A stretch of 64,000 bases of DNA from Anarhynchus alexandrinus (lineage: Eukaryota; Chordata; Aves; Charadriiformes; Charadriidae). The notes beneath the pieces were generated by a model. The model saw nothing but the letters and a program-made list of their open reading frames with translations, did no database searches and was not told the origin of the DNA. Of the stretch, positions 26,886 to 36,501 are shown in pieces. The stretch spans positions 58,871-122,870 of the forward strand of contig VUYV01000755.1 in NCBI GenBank assembly GCA_008711295.1. Direction: 5' to 3'. Position numbers and translations under genes: made by a program. The first letter of the stretch is position 1; each line of letters begins with the position of its first letter.

Positions 26886-28252
26886 CTTTAATGATAAAAA
26901 TGTAGAAAAAAACCATACAAAAAACAAACCAGAAAAAGAAAAAATGAACAACTTTGACCCTGGACTGAGTCTGCAGCAAATTACATGGCCACCAAAACGT
27001 TGTTCAGTCTTACCAAAGCATTATATAGCAGACAAATACAACTCTGCAAATTATATTCTTAATAAGAGTGCAGAAGTGGTTTTAGTCACCTTAAGAGTTG
27101 AGTAAATGCAAACCTTCCCATTACTCATATTCTCTGTGAGGGTCAGCATCAGAACAAGTGGCACTGCTCAGAACAGAAGTCTTAAATTTTCTAAATCAAA
27201 CTGCTAGTGTAAATCAATATAAAATGAATCCATTACAAACCTTATCCATTGAGAACACCGGCAAACTAGCTGACATGGTATTTTGGAAAGTACACAGAAG
27301 TAACTACATTTACCAACTGCATTTCACTCAGTTTCATTACATAAATCAAGAAAGAATATTATCTATTAAGAATGCAACAAAAGCTTAGGTATATACCCAA
27401 AAGACTAGTCTGTACAGAAATCAAATGTTCAGTAAACTCAATTACCCAAATTAAAAAAAAAAACAAAACAACAAAAACCAGGGCTCGGCTTATTTCTTAT
27501 ATAAGTAATTACTTTGAAAGAGTACATAAGCAAAAAATTCTGAACCTAACTGTAAAGAGGATGCCTTATACACATGCTATCTGTATAACACCGTTTTAGT
27601 AAAATGAACAGGCCACAATAAAGGTACAAACATTGCACTTCTGCTAGTGTTGAATTTTCTTCAAGCGTTTTAAAAATAACAGCATAGGCAATTTTTTAGC
27701 TTCCCCAAAACATCACTATAAACAGTCAGAATGGCAGAGATGTTGAGAGGCTTGTTCCAGATTTTTTTTAGTGAAAAAAACATCTAGATGCACAGAAAAG
27801 GAAGCACTCAGAAAAGCTGTGAAGTAGGAAAGAAAAACCAAAGTCCCCGTGGAGTAAGGGAAATTATCCTTCTGCTGCTGGCTAGCCAAGGAAGAAGGGA
27901 AGATTGGCATCAGGGTCAGAGAGCACTGAACACAGTATGAGGCATATGAAATTGTACAGTCTAGCAAAGAACTGAAAACCAAATTAAGAGATAGTGCAGT
28001 TTTCCTTATCGGATGTGTAAGATGCTGCAAAAAAATTATTTTGAGAGAAAAAGAGTAATTTTCCAGTTCCATTTAAGCACAATTAAGAGAGGATGATGGA
28101 TTAAATAAGCAGAATAGAAGGCAGTACAGGAAGCAGAAAACAACATTGTTAAGAAGAAAATGAATACATTTTGAATATTCTTACCAATTAAAAAGCACTA
28201 ACAAGGAAAGAAGTTTGATATATGCATTACTTCAGAAGCTTTTTCTACTTAC
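26886..28252 (-). other. Intron between EYS-like exons
   Basis: Intron bounded by a GTAAGT donor next to 28253 and the acceptor TTATCATTAAAG next to 26885. It is AT-rich. The open frames at 27158-27388, 27372-27599 and 27716-28072 have no recognisable features. No transposon was recognised. Confidence 0.6.
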
Positions 28253-28505
28253 CTTGGGACACCTCTCCTGGATGAAAATCAGGAGAAGCATGTTTAGACC
28301 AAAGTTCCATAGACACAGCCAGGGCTGATGGAAGGTCATTGTCTGAAGTCTCAGCAGGAAACTCTTCAGCTACTTCAGTGACAGTTTTCTTGCTTTGGGG
28401 GATAGTAGGTAAACAGGTGATATTGTTTATTCCATCAACACAAAGAAATCCAGTGGAGCAGGACTGTATAAGGCAATCATTGTAATTAAGCTCACAGCTT
28501 CGTCC
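28253..28505 (-). CDS. EYS: EYS-like exon: end of one EGF, partial EGF, spacer start
   Basis: Internal exon of 253 bp with acceptor AAAATTCTCTTTCAG before 28505 and donor AAG|GTAAGT after 28253. It starts in phase 0, matching the exon ending at 36377, and ends with one base of the next codon. The first residues, 'GRSCELNYNDC', supply the sixth cysteine of the EGF repeat begun in the previous exon and open a new one with an N-x-N-D-C calcium-binding-type start. The new repeat shows only four cysteines, with C-V-D-G-I-N-N-I-T-C as the C3-C4 loop. It then passes into 'LPTIPQSKKTVTEV', a Ser/Thr/Glu-rich stretch typical of a mucin-like spacer. There is no stop in frame. In EYS the EGF array gives way to a long spacer at this point, which supports the assignment. 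EYS is secreted and acts at photoreceptor outer segments and cilia. I am confident this is a coding exon and fairly confident of the name. Confidence 0.85.
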
Positions 28506-29499
28506 CTGAAAGAGAATTTTTAAAAAGCCATTTTTGAAGGCAATTTGCATTTCATAGTCACGTTAGTTCAAATTATTGCTTTCCTTTGATTCTAAAATGA
28601 TGTTTGCTTATATTAAGCTGTCCACACTTTTGAAAGTGAATCTAATCATGTGGAAAATATTGCTTAACTAATTTAGTAGTACAGTTGTATATGTTTTAAA
28701 TTTTAACTACATGATATTTTGACTCTTAGTATTACAAATTATCAATAGAAATAATTTCCCCACAGATTTGTAATTGCAAAGTGTCAAAGACAGTACCGTC
28801 ACCACTAATAAAAAGTGGCTAAAATAATCACCTTCAGTTAGCATGCAGACCTACAGACAACAGAGGACTTAGCTATCTAAAAACCTACAGTTTGTTCTGA
28901 CTGTCAAGTTAATGTTGTTTCTTTTTGTACACCATAGCTCAGTATTTGTTGCCTGTTGTTACCAAATCCACACATAGCACCTTGTTAATACATTAAGTTC
29001 ACAGACAGATCATAGAAAAGAAAAAATGTACTGGCAGTCTCAAATTGGACCTGGCACTCACTTTTTTGTTTTTTATCAAGACCAACAATTCATGGGAAGC
29101 CTGAAATATCCTTCCTAGTAATAAATTAAAAATGTTCATATTCAGTGGTCTGTGAAAAGGCAAGAAATAATGTATTTCTTTTACAGCAATAATTATGTGA
29201 ATTAATTGCATTATTGAAGTGTGAAATAAATATACACTGAAGCCAGGCCTGGGTTCATTTTATTTTCATTTCTGTTGTAATGAACGAATGGGCTATGTGA
29301 AGAGATACAGCTAACTTAGTTAACCGAGAAGGATCCTACACACCTAGATAGCCATTTAAAATACACACATTGTCATCCCTGAAAGACATGCATCTCTGAC
29401 AACATCTCTGGCACAAAACCACACATAACTACACATTAGCTTTGGTAATAACGGATGGATTTTTTGAATGGGCTTGTTCATGTTTATTTCATCACCATT
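28506..29499 (-). other. Intron sequence, nothing recognised
   Basis: AT-rich intron between the exon starting at 28505 and the CR1 insertion at 29500. The open frame at 28999-29211 on the minus strand has no domain signature. Confidence 0.55.
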
Positions 29500-30067
29500 T
29501 CAGCAGGTCAAAGGAGGTGATTCTGCCCCTCTACTCCACTCTCGTGAGACCCCACCTGGACTACTGCATCCAGCTCTGGAGTCCCCAACATAAGAAGGAG
29601 CGTGTCCAGAGGAGAGCCACAAGGATGATCTGAGGGCTGGAGCACCTCTCCTATGAGGACAGGCTGAGACAGTTGGGGCTGTTCAGCCTGGAGAAGAAAA
29701 GACTGTGGGGAGACCTTATAGCAGCCTTCCAGTACCTAAAGGGGGCCTACAGGAGAGCCGGGGAAAGACTTTTTACTAGGGCATGTAGTGATAGGACGAG
29801 GGGGAATGGCTTTAAACTGGAAGAGGGCAGGTTTAGATTAAACATTAGGAAGAAATTTTTCACTCTGAGGGTGGTAAGGCACTGGAACAGGTTGCTCAGA
29901 GAGGTTGTTGAGGCCCCAACACTGGAGGTGTTCAAGGCCAGGCTGGACGTGGCCCTGGGCAACCTGGTCTAGTGGGAGGTGTCCCTGTCTATGGCAGGGG
30001 GGTTGGAAGTCGATGATCTTCAAGGTCCTTTCCAACTCTAAACCGTTCTATGATTCTATGATTCTAT
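29500..30067 (+). mobile_element. CR1 LINE, well-preserved ORF2 C-terminus and 3' end
   Basis: This is a forward CR1 copy, 5'-truncated near 29500 and ending in tandem ATTCTATG-type repeats at about 30050-30066. The C-terminal part of ORF2 is almost continuous. A first piece includes 'YSTLVRPHLDYCIQLWSPQH' and ends at a TGA at about 29631-29633. The same frame then continues to 29972 with '[19 protein letters not shown]' and '[19 protein letters not shown]'. A single stop over about 470 bp of coding remnant makes this the youngest-looking CR1 in the window. It lies in the EYS intron, opposite to the direction of the gene. Confidence 0.96.
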
Positions 30068-33000
30068 TTCCAGGCTATGAAATATAACCACAGTTTTAGC
30101 TCTTTTGCTGCATCTTACCATCCACTGCTTTAGGCAACTGCTGACAGAGACAGCATATTGTCAGGCCTTGGAAACCCCAAACCAGTGGCGGTTAGGTGTA
30201 TATCCTGCAATCACCTTTTGGTGACTAGAATGTCTTAAGCATCAAAGTTCTACTTTTAAAATAAAGAAATGCTAGCTAGAAGGACATGTTTCCCCCTCTT
30301 TGAAGAAAAGGAGTAAGCCTGACCTCCTCGTTAAGGCTTCTGATTTGCCAGCTCAGTTTCCTGCCTTCTTTTAATAGATGTTATAAGAAGCATGGAAATA
30401 ATGCAAAACTGTAAAGAGAACTTCTAGAAGCTAGCTGGTGCAGTGCATATATATAAATTTTCAATCTAACCTCTAACTACTGTAAATTTGTTCTGCCTTT
30501 TTCTTTTTTTTTGACACAAAGACAGAAGACACATAAACAGTGGAAAAATCAAAATTTTACTGCTTACATATTAGCAAAATATTTATGCTGTTAGCTAAAA
30601 AGTCCATAAAGCCAGCCCAGAAAGGGTCTGAAAATGAAAAAGTAGCAGTGGGGCCAATGTTTGAATCTGACTAAGTCTTTGAAACAGGTGTCTTCTAGGT
30701 CATTTGTTAATAATAAGAAGGTATAAATATCTCAGGGATGAGCTAGAATTGTTTGTGGAAGTGTTCATTGGCTCATGTCAAAACCAAACCAGACCTGGTC
30801 TAACAAGTTCGTGATAGCTACATCTGTATGTCTACATCTAGCTATATACATCATTCAATGAGTTTCAGTGTCTGGAAATGTTCTCTGTTTCTTCATTTAG
30901 CAGCACAGACATAAAGTTTGGGATTTGGTTTAAGACTGAGACATTCAAATTTAGGTGTCATGTAGTAACTGCAAGCATCCTAGGAGTCTAAACTCCCATT
31001 AAAGTTAGTACAGATTCTGAGGGAGTTTACTGCTTAAATGCAGGTGTCTAGTGTCACTTTTGGAATTGCTGGGTATCCTGTCTGAGTTCCAGCTTACAAA
31101 CCAGGAATTGTAGGTTTCACACAGGTCCTATGTCATTCTACCTGCTGTATGAAGGCATAGCAGATACTCTATAGACTGCTTCAAATAGCATTAGGTGCTT
31201 ATGGTTAGGCAACCAAATCACACTTTTAGCCGAGAAAGTCAAGAAAGCTCCAGAAGCTAATCAATCACCCTAATATAGATCCAGAACTGGATCTGGAAAC
31301 CAAATGATTTTGGGATGCTCTTGTATCTCTGAGGCAGCTAGATGGTGTTTGCAGATGTAACGAAATCTGTAGAAAACTTACAGCTATCTGTGGTTGCAGG
31401 AATCTGGGGAAACCTCAAAATGGCATCAGACACCTAGGTTTAGGCTTTAGGTGTCTGGGCAGTCAAACAACCCTTTAGGCTGCACTGACCGTATCAATTA
31501 TATTTCCATTTAGAATAATGTGAATATAGGTACCCGTTGCATAGATAGGCACCTACACAAATTTCGGTCTCTGTAGCTCAAATTATATCCCAAATCACCT
31601 GCTAGATCCAGAAAAGGTTTGCTATTGTCTGAAACAGCATTTAGACTTCAAAAAAGACACAAAGATCTTCCAATCTTTCAACACATGCATTCTGTCATTA
31701 TTTTATATCTTGCAGTACAGGTTTTGTTTGCACTTAGAATACCAGGGGAAGTAGTGAAAAATTAATATGATACTTGTATCCCCAAGGAAAATATTGTGAA
31801 AACCACTTAAATGGTATCATAAATGTTTTAATGATGTTGAAGTATTATGATATTAGCCTCAAAAGTTAAACTCAGTGCAAATCACATTGACACTTGAAGA
31901 AATATGTTCTTTGAATACTATAAACTACTGAAGCCTGATATCTTGTAAAGTGTGTCTTATGTTTAACTTTGAAGAGATACGATTTCCAACTGAAGCTTCT
32001 CCTGCAACTGGGGCACATGTAGAAAATTCAATTAAGTTCTCTAGTGCTCAATAAGCATGTGCTCATTGCACACTTTCCCTCAGACAAGATGCTTAAATAA
32101 TCTCTCTTGTCTACCTGGCTAGCTGTTTACACACAACTTGAAGCAACTTACATTTTCTGAGATCTCTGTCAACTCTATTAAATTCACTTATGATATTCAG
32201 AAACAGTAGGAGGTGCAAAGGAGAAAGAGGCAGAAATGTGGACATAGAATTACTTTTCTTACAAGTGGTTTAAATCATTAGTGTTTAAAATGGAAGAGGT
32301 TAAACTGAGGTTTTTGGAATGATTTAGGTACATCCATGCTTGTTTCAATCAAGTTCTTAATTTGTTTTGGCAAGCAGATGAGCTATCTGGTAAATTCATG
32401 GCATCTTATAAAATCACTCACTGTATCGGTATTCCAAAGCACAAAGGAACCAGCAGGCCAATTTATATGTCGGATGTCCACACAGTGATAAAAAAACATT
32501 TCCTCCTTGCTTTCTTTTAATTCCACACAGCACAATGATCACTTTGAATAAGATTTCTGTCTAATAATCTTTCTTAATCCTATAAAATGCAGGTTTCTTT
32601 CTGACTTTCACTGTGACAAATTAGTGCATTTTTATTACCGCTACATGTAACGGTGAAGAGCATTTGATTATGATTTTATGACTCATAGAAACAAAGCAGA
32701 TGTGGATAACCTCCACTGTGCATGAAGGGTACATTAAATAGTCATAGATAAATTTGATAGCCTTGAAAGTGCCTGTAAATGCTTTAACAGTTTCCATGCA
32801 GGCAGATACTACAGATTTGTATTTAAAAGTAGGTGTATGTCTATAGATGTTTCAATTTAAAAAATAAACATTTATTCCATATACCACTAGCTATGCTCTT
32901 CTTCTCAAAATTTATGAGAAACTTCATGATCCATACTTTATGATCCATACTTCATGATCCATACTTCAGATAGCATTATATACATAGATGACAGAAGATT

Positions 33001-34181
33001 TACCTAACACACACTGTAGCTGGAGATCCTTGAATACTTATTTCTCTGGGAGTTCCACTGTTTCCACCCCACACTTACAGTTAGGAACCAGAACCTGTCA
33101 GTCGGCTACCAAATACACATCTTGAGAAGTTTAGACCCTAACTCCTTATCTTTCATACTGAAGATAGGTATGTTAAGCATTTTTCCCTTTTTTTTTTTTC
33201 ATGTTTTCTTTCTCTGCTGTGGACTTCCCAAAACATCGTGGATTCTGAGGGACTGAAGATGGAACAGTGAATAATGGAATAAAAGCTTGTTACTTTTTCT
33301 TCTGCAAGGGCTTCTTCTACAACATATTGTACAGTTAACGCCCAAGCTACGTACCAACAGAAAAGCTGCCCCCATGGGTCAAATATCTATCTAGCTCCAT
33401 CATCAGTGAGCTGTAAGTGAATACTTGGGGAAGAATACAGGAAGAAAACAAGCAAATTTTGCATCTGATAATTCACCAAATATACCATTCCAAGTTCTGG
33501 CAATGAGTAAGTCAAAGACTCCCTAAGCCAGGGTAACATTCAGAAGAGTAATTTAAATAACGATGACCCTATCCTCCTTTTAACCCATTTTTGGACTTAT
33601 TTGTACTTTTGGTCTCTCAAGTATCATGCAACGCTGACTTGTACCAATGAATTTTGCACTAAGCAAAAAAATAATTTCTTTATACGGATTTTAAGCTTCC
33701 TCTCTGATGGCTTTATTTGGCACTCAGAAGATATTTTTTTATGATAAATAAATAGTAAAAAAATTGTGTAATTGATCTTCTCCATTACAGTTGTTCATGT
33801 AGGATAAATATAAATATTTCATGAGCAAAATTAGATTATTTAACATGAGGGTTTGATGGTTTTCCGTATAAAAAGACTGTGTCCCTTAACTGATATATCC
33901 CTCATCATCATCTGACCTTGTTTTGAATGGCAGCCCGCTTTTGAAGACAAAAAGAAAGCAGTTGCTATGGACTGCGGGGAAGTATCAACTGTACCCATTG
34001 TACCCTGTAAAAAGCACCCTACAAAAAAAATTGCATTAATTCTTACAGGCCAGTTTCTTCCTTCTTAGGATAGTCTGTCAGTAAATTTAGTCAGATTATA
34101 TGCATTACTAAAATCCATTTTCAACCCACCACATCCTTATGGTAAAATACAGATTTTACAAAATTGTGGGCAAATGGTCAC
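30068..34181 (-). other. Intron sequence between two CR1 copies
   Basis: About 4 kb of AT-rich intron with no recognisable exon or RNA gene. It includes a three-copy 14-bp repeat (listed separately) and a T-rich tract near 33190-33200. Confidence 0.55.
32923..32964. repeat. 14-bp tandem repeat, three copies
   Basis: Three adjacent copies of the unit TTCATGATCCATAC occur at 32923-32936, 32937-32950 (one mismatch, TTT for TTC) and 32951-32964. This is a small minisatellite with no evident function. Confidence 0.9.
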
Positions 34182-35066
34182 TGCAACTGGAAGAAAGTCC
34201 CGATGACCGGAAGAAAGCATGTGTCACTCCTGTCTTCAAGAAAGGCAAGAAGGAAGATTCAGGGAACTATAGGCCAGTCAGCCTCACCTCAATTCCTGGG
34301 AAGCTGATGAAGCAATGACACCTGGAAACCATTTCTAGGCAGAGGAAGGAGAAGAGGGTGATTAGGAATAGCTGGCATGGAGCTCTGAAGGAGAAATAGT
34401 GCTTTACCAATCCAACAGCCCTCTACGATGAGACAACTGGCTTGGTGGACAATGGGAGAGTGGTGGATGTTGCCTATCTCTACTTTAGTGAGGTTTTCAA
34501 CATTTTCTGCCTTAACATTCTCACAGATAAGCTGGCGATGCATGGACTGAATGAATGGACAGTGAGAAGGGCTGAAAACTGTCTGAGCTGACAGGCTCAA
34601 AGGACTGTGTTCAGTGATCAGCAGCACGAACTCCTGTTGGAGGCTGGTCATTAATGAGGTACCCCAAGAGTTCATACTACATCCAATACTGCTTAAGGTC
34701 TTCAGTAACGGATGACAGGACAGAGTGCACCCTCACCAAGTTTTCACGTGACAGAAAATTGGGAGGAGTCGTTGATATGCCAGATGAGTTTGCTGCCACT
34801 TATACTGACCTTAAGAGGTATGGAGAAGTGTGCTGACAGGAACCTCAGGAAACTCAGTAAAGGGAAATGCAAAGTCCTGTAACTGGGGTGGAATAACCCC
34901 ATGCACCAGTGCATGCTCAGAGCTGACACACTAGAAAGCAGCTTTGCAGAGAAGGACCTAGGGGTCTTGGTGGATGACAAATTGCATGAGCCAGCAATGT
35001 GCACTTGTAGCAAAGAAGACCTGTAACATCCTGGGCTGCGTTAGCAAAGCCATTGCCATCACTGGT
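34182..35066 (+). mobile_element. CR1 LINE fragment, internal ORF2
   Basis: This is a forward CR1 reverse-transcriptase segment. Near 34230-34300 it encodes 'FKKGKKEDSGNYRPVSLTS', a classic CR1 block, and further on 'MSQQCALVAKKTCNILGC' near 34974-35030. Frames are broken throughout. There is no CR1 3' tail: recognisable CR1 stops near 35066 and gives way to unrelated GC-richer sequence, so the copy is truncated at both ends. It matches the CR1 at 21247-22532 in the opposite orientation. Edges are approximate. Confidence 0.92.
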
Positions 35067-35290
35067 CTTGTTTTGCTATCCTTGTTCGGGTACCATGGGA
35101 CTCCACGCCTTGCCTGTAAGGTCATTGCCCCTGCCCACCTTGCTGCTATCCTTGGCTCCTGGCCTGCCTTCCCTCGTGGAGCAGCCCACTTGACACTTGT
35201 GCTCCTTGACATGTGCTAGCATGTCTGCTAGCTGTACTGGGGATCCCCTTCAGAGAATGGGCACAGGACAGAGGTGCCCGAGAAGAAATG
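35067..35290. other. GC-richer block abutting a CR1, origin unclear
   Basis: This stretch is clearly richer in G and C than its surroundings, with C-rich runs (TTGCCCCTGCCCACCTTGC) and a GTACTGGGGATCCCC motif. It does not read as CR1. It starts where the CR1 ORF2 breaks off. It could be an old LTR or another inserted repeat, but I cannot name the family. Confidence 0.3.
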
Positions 35291-36376
35291 AAGACAGAAG
35301 TTTTTTTCACTTTTTAGAAAAAGGGTTTTTTTCATTTTACTGCTTGGTTAGCTTTTCCCTCGTTGACTGTAAATGAGAATCTTCTGCTGTAGAAAGAAGC
35401 CCTGAAACTGGCTAACATCTGAAAAGTTACTCATTTCTTTCTTGACTTGGTTGCACAGAATCTATGAAGGTAAATCTGAATCTTACTTGCAATAATCTGA
35501 TCCTTCTATTTTACAGACATAGATACTCCAAATAAATGGTGCATAGAAATTAAAATAAGCATCACTGTCATCATTTATAAGGAAAAGCCATTCAAATAAC
35601 AATTTCAAGCTTGGAGTTGTAGAGATAAGAATTACTGAAGTAATACAAAAAATATCAAAAAAACATGTACTCCTTTCTCTCCTTTATATTAGCCCCAAAC
35701 TATTAAATGATACTATTAAGTTAAACCTGAAGTGTGATGAGGTAAAGCACAAGCTCAAATTGTAGGAACCAACTGCATATCTTCAACTACAGAAAGAACT
35801 GTCATAAAAAGGCGGTGGCAGCATGGAAATTTCAACCTTAGATGAACACAGCACTGGCATTTAGCCACCCTCAAAGCATTCTTTTGGTATGTTAAACAGA
35901 GAGAATAAAACATAGGACCAAAGCCCACGGGGTCAAGCACTCAAAGGAATTGTTTGATTTAGTTTCAGGGAACTTGTTTTCAAAATATCTGTCTGTATGC
36001 AATAGTTTCAAATACGAGTTATCTTAGTATCTAAAAATATTAATTGGTATGTGAAATAAAAATGTTAATTGGTATGTAAAAAAATATTAATTAGTGTTTA
36101 AAAATACTAATATACTCTGACGACTGACAAAGCCATTATATACACTCGTCACAATTTTCCACTTTTTGTGGATATGAAGTTAATTATTTCTCTGGAACGT
36201 TAAATATATTTGTTAGTAAAACAAACAAAGAACAGTTACTAAAATATTGCACTTTTCAGCAAGGCTGGGTTTTATCTGAGTGAGGTTAAAAAGGAAAGGG
36301 ATTACATACAGTATTTTCTGTGCAACAATGAATAGTCAGGTTAAGGGAAGGAGAAGAAAAAACATCAGCATCTCAC
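35291..36376 (-). other. Intron sequence downstream of an EGF exon
   Basis: AT-rich intron bounded on the gene's 5' side by the GTGAGA donor next to 36377. It contains a degenerate AT-rich repeat at 36033-36111. Confidence 0.55.
36033..36111. repeat. Degenerate AT-rich tandem repeat
   Basis: The motif AAAAATATTAATTGGTATGT recurs about three to four times with drift (AAAAATGTTAATTGGTATGT, AAAATATTAATTAGTGTTT, AAAAATACTAAT). This is a local slippage or duplication product with no evident function. Confidence 0.7.
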
Positions 36377-36501
36377 CACAAATCCAGGCTTACAGAAACA
36401 GGCATAACCAAAGCTGGGGTCCTTCTGAACACAGATGCCATGTATGCAGGGGTTGGATATGCACTCGTCAACATCCAGCTCACAATGGAGGCCTTCCCAT
36501 C
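36377..36501 (-). CDS. EYS: EYS-like EGF-domain exon
   Basis: Internal exon of 125 bp. The acceptor TTTACTGCCAG precedes 36501 and the donor GTG|GTGAGA follows 36377. Two leading bases complete the Gly codon begun by the exon ending at 40663, and it ends on a full codon, matching the phase-0 start at 28505. The product opens with '[13 protein letters not shown]', which supplies the last cysteine of the previous EGF repeat and a D-x-D-E-C start for the next. It continues with '[10 protein letters not shown]', a C-x-C pair and 'KPGFV'. The sixth cysteine of this repeat comes from the next exon. The D-V-D-E-C start is the calcium-binding EGF consensus. No stop occurs in frame. The exon order, phases and junction with a Ser/Thr-rich exon point to EYS over other EGF proteins such as Notch, Crumbs or fibrillins. 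The exact ortholog rests on memory. Confidence 0.9.
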
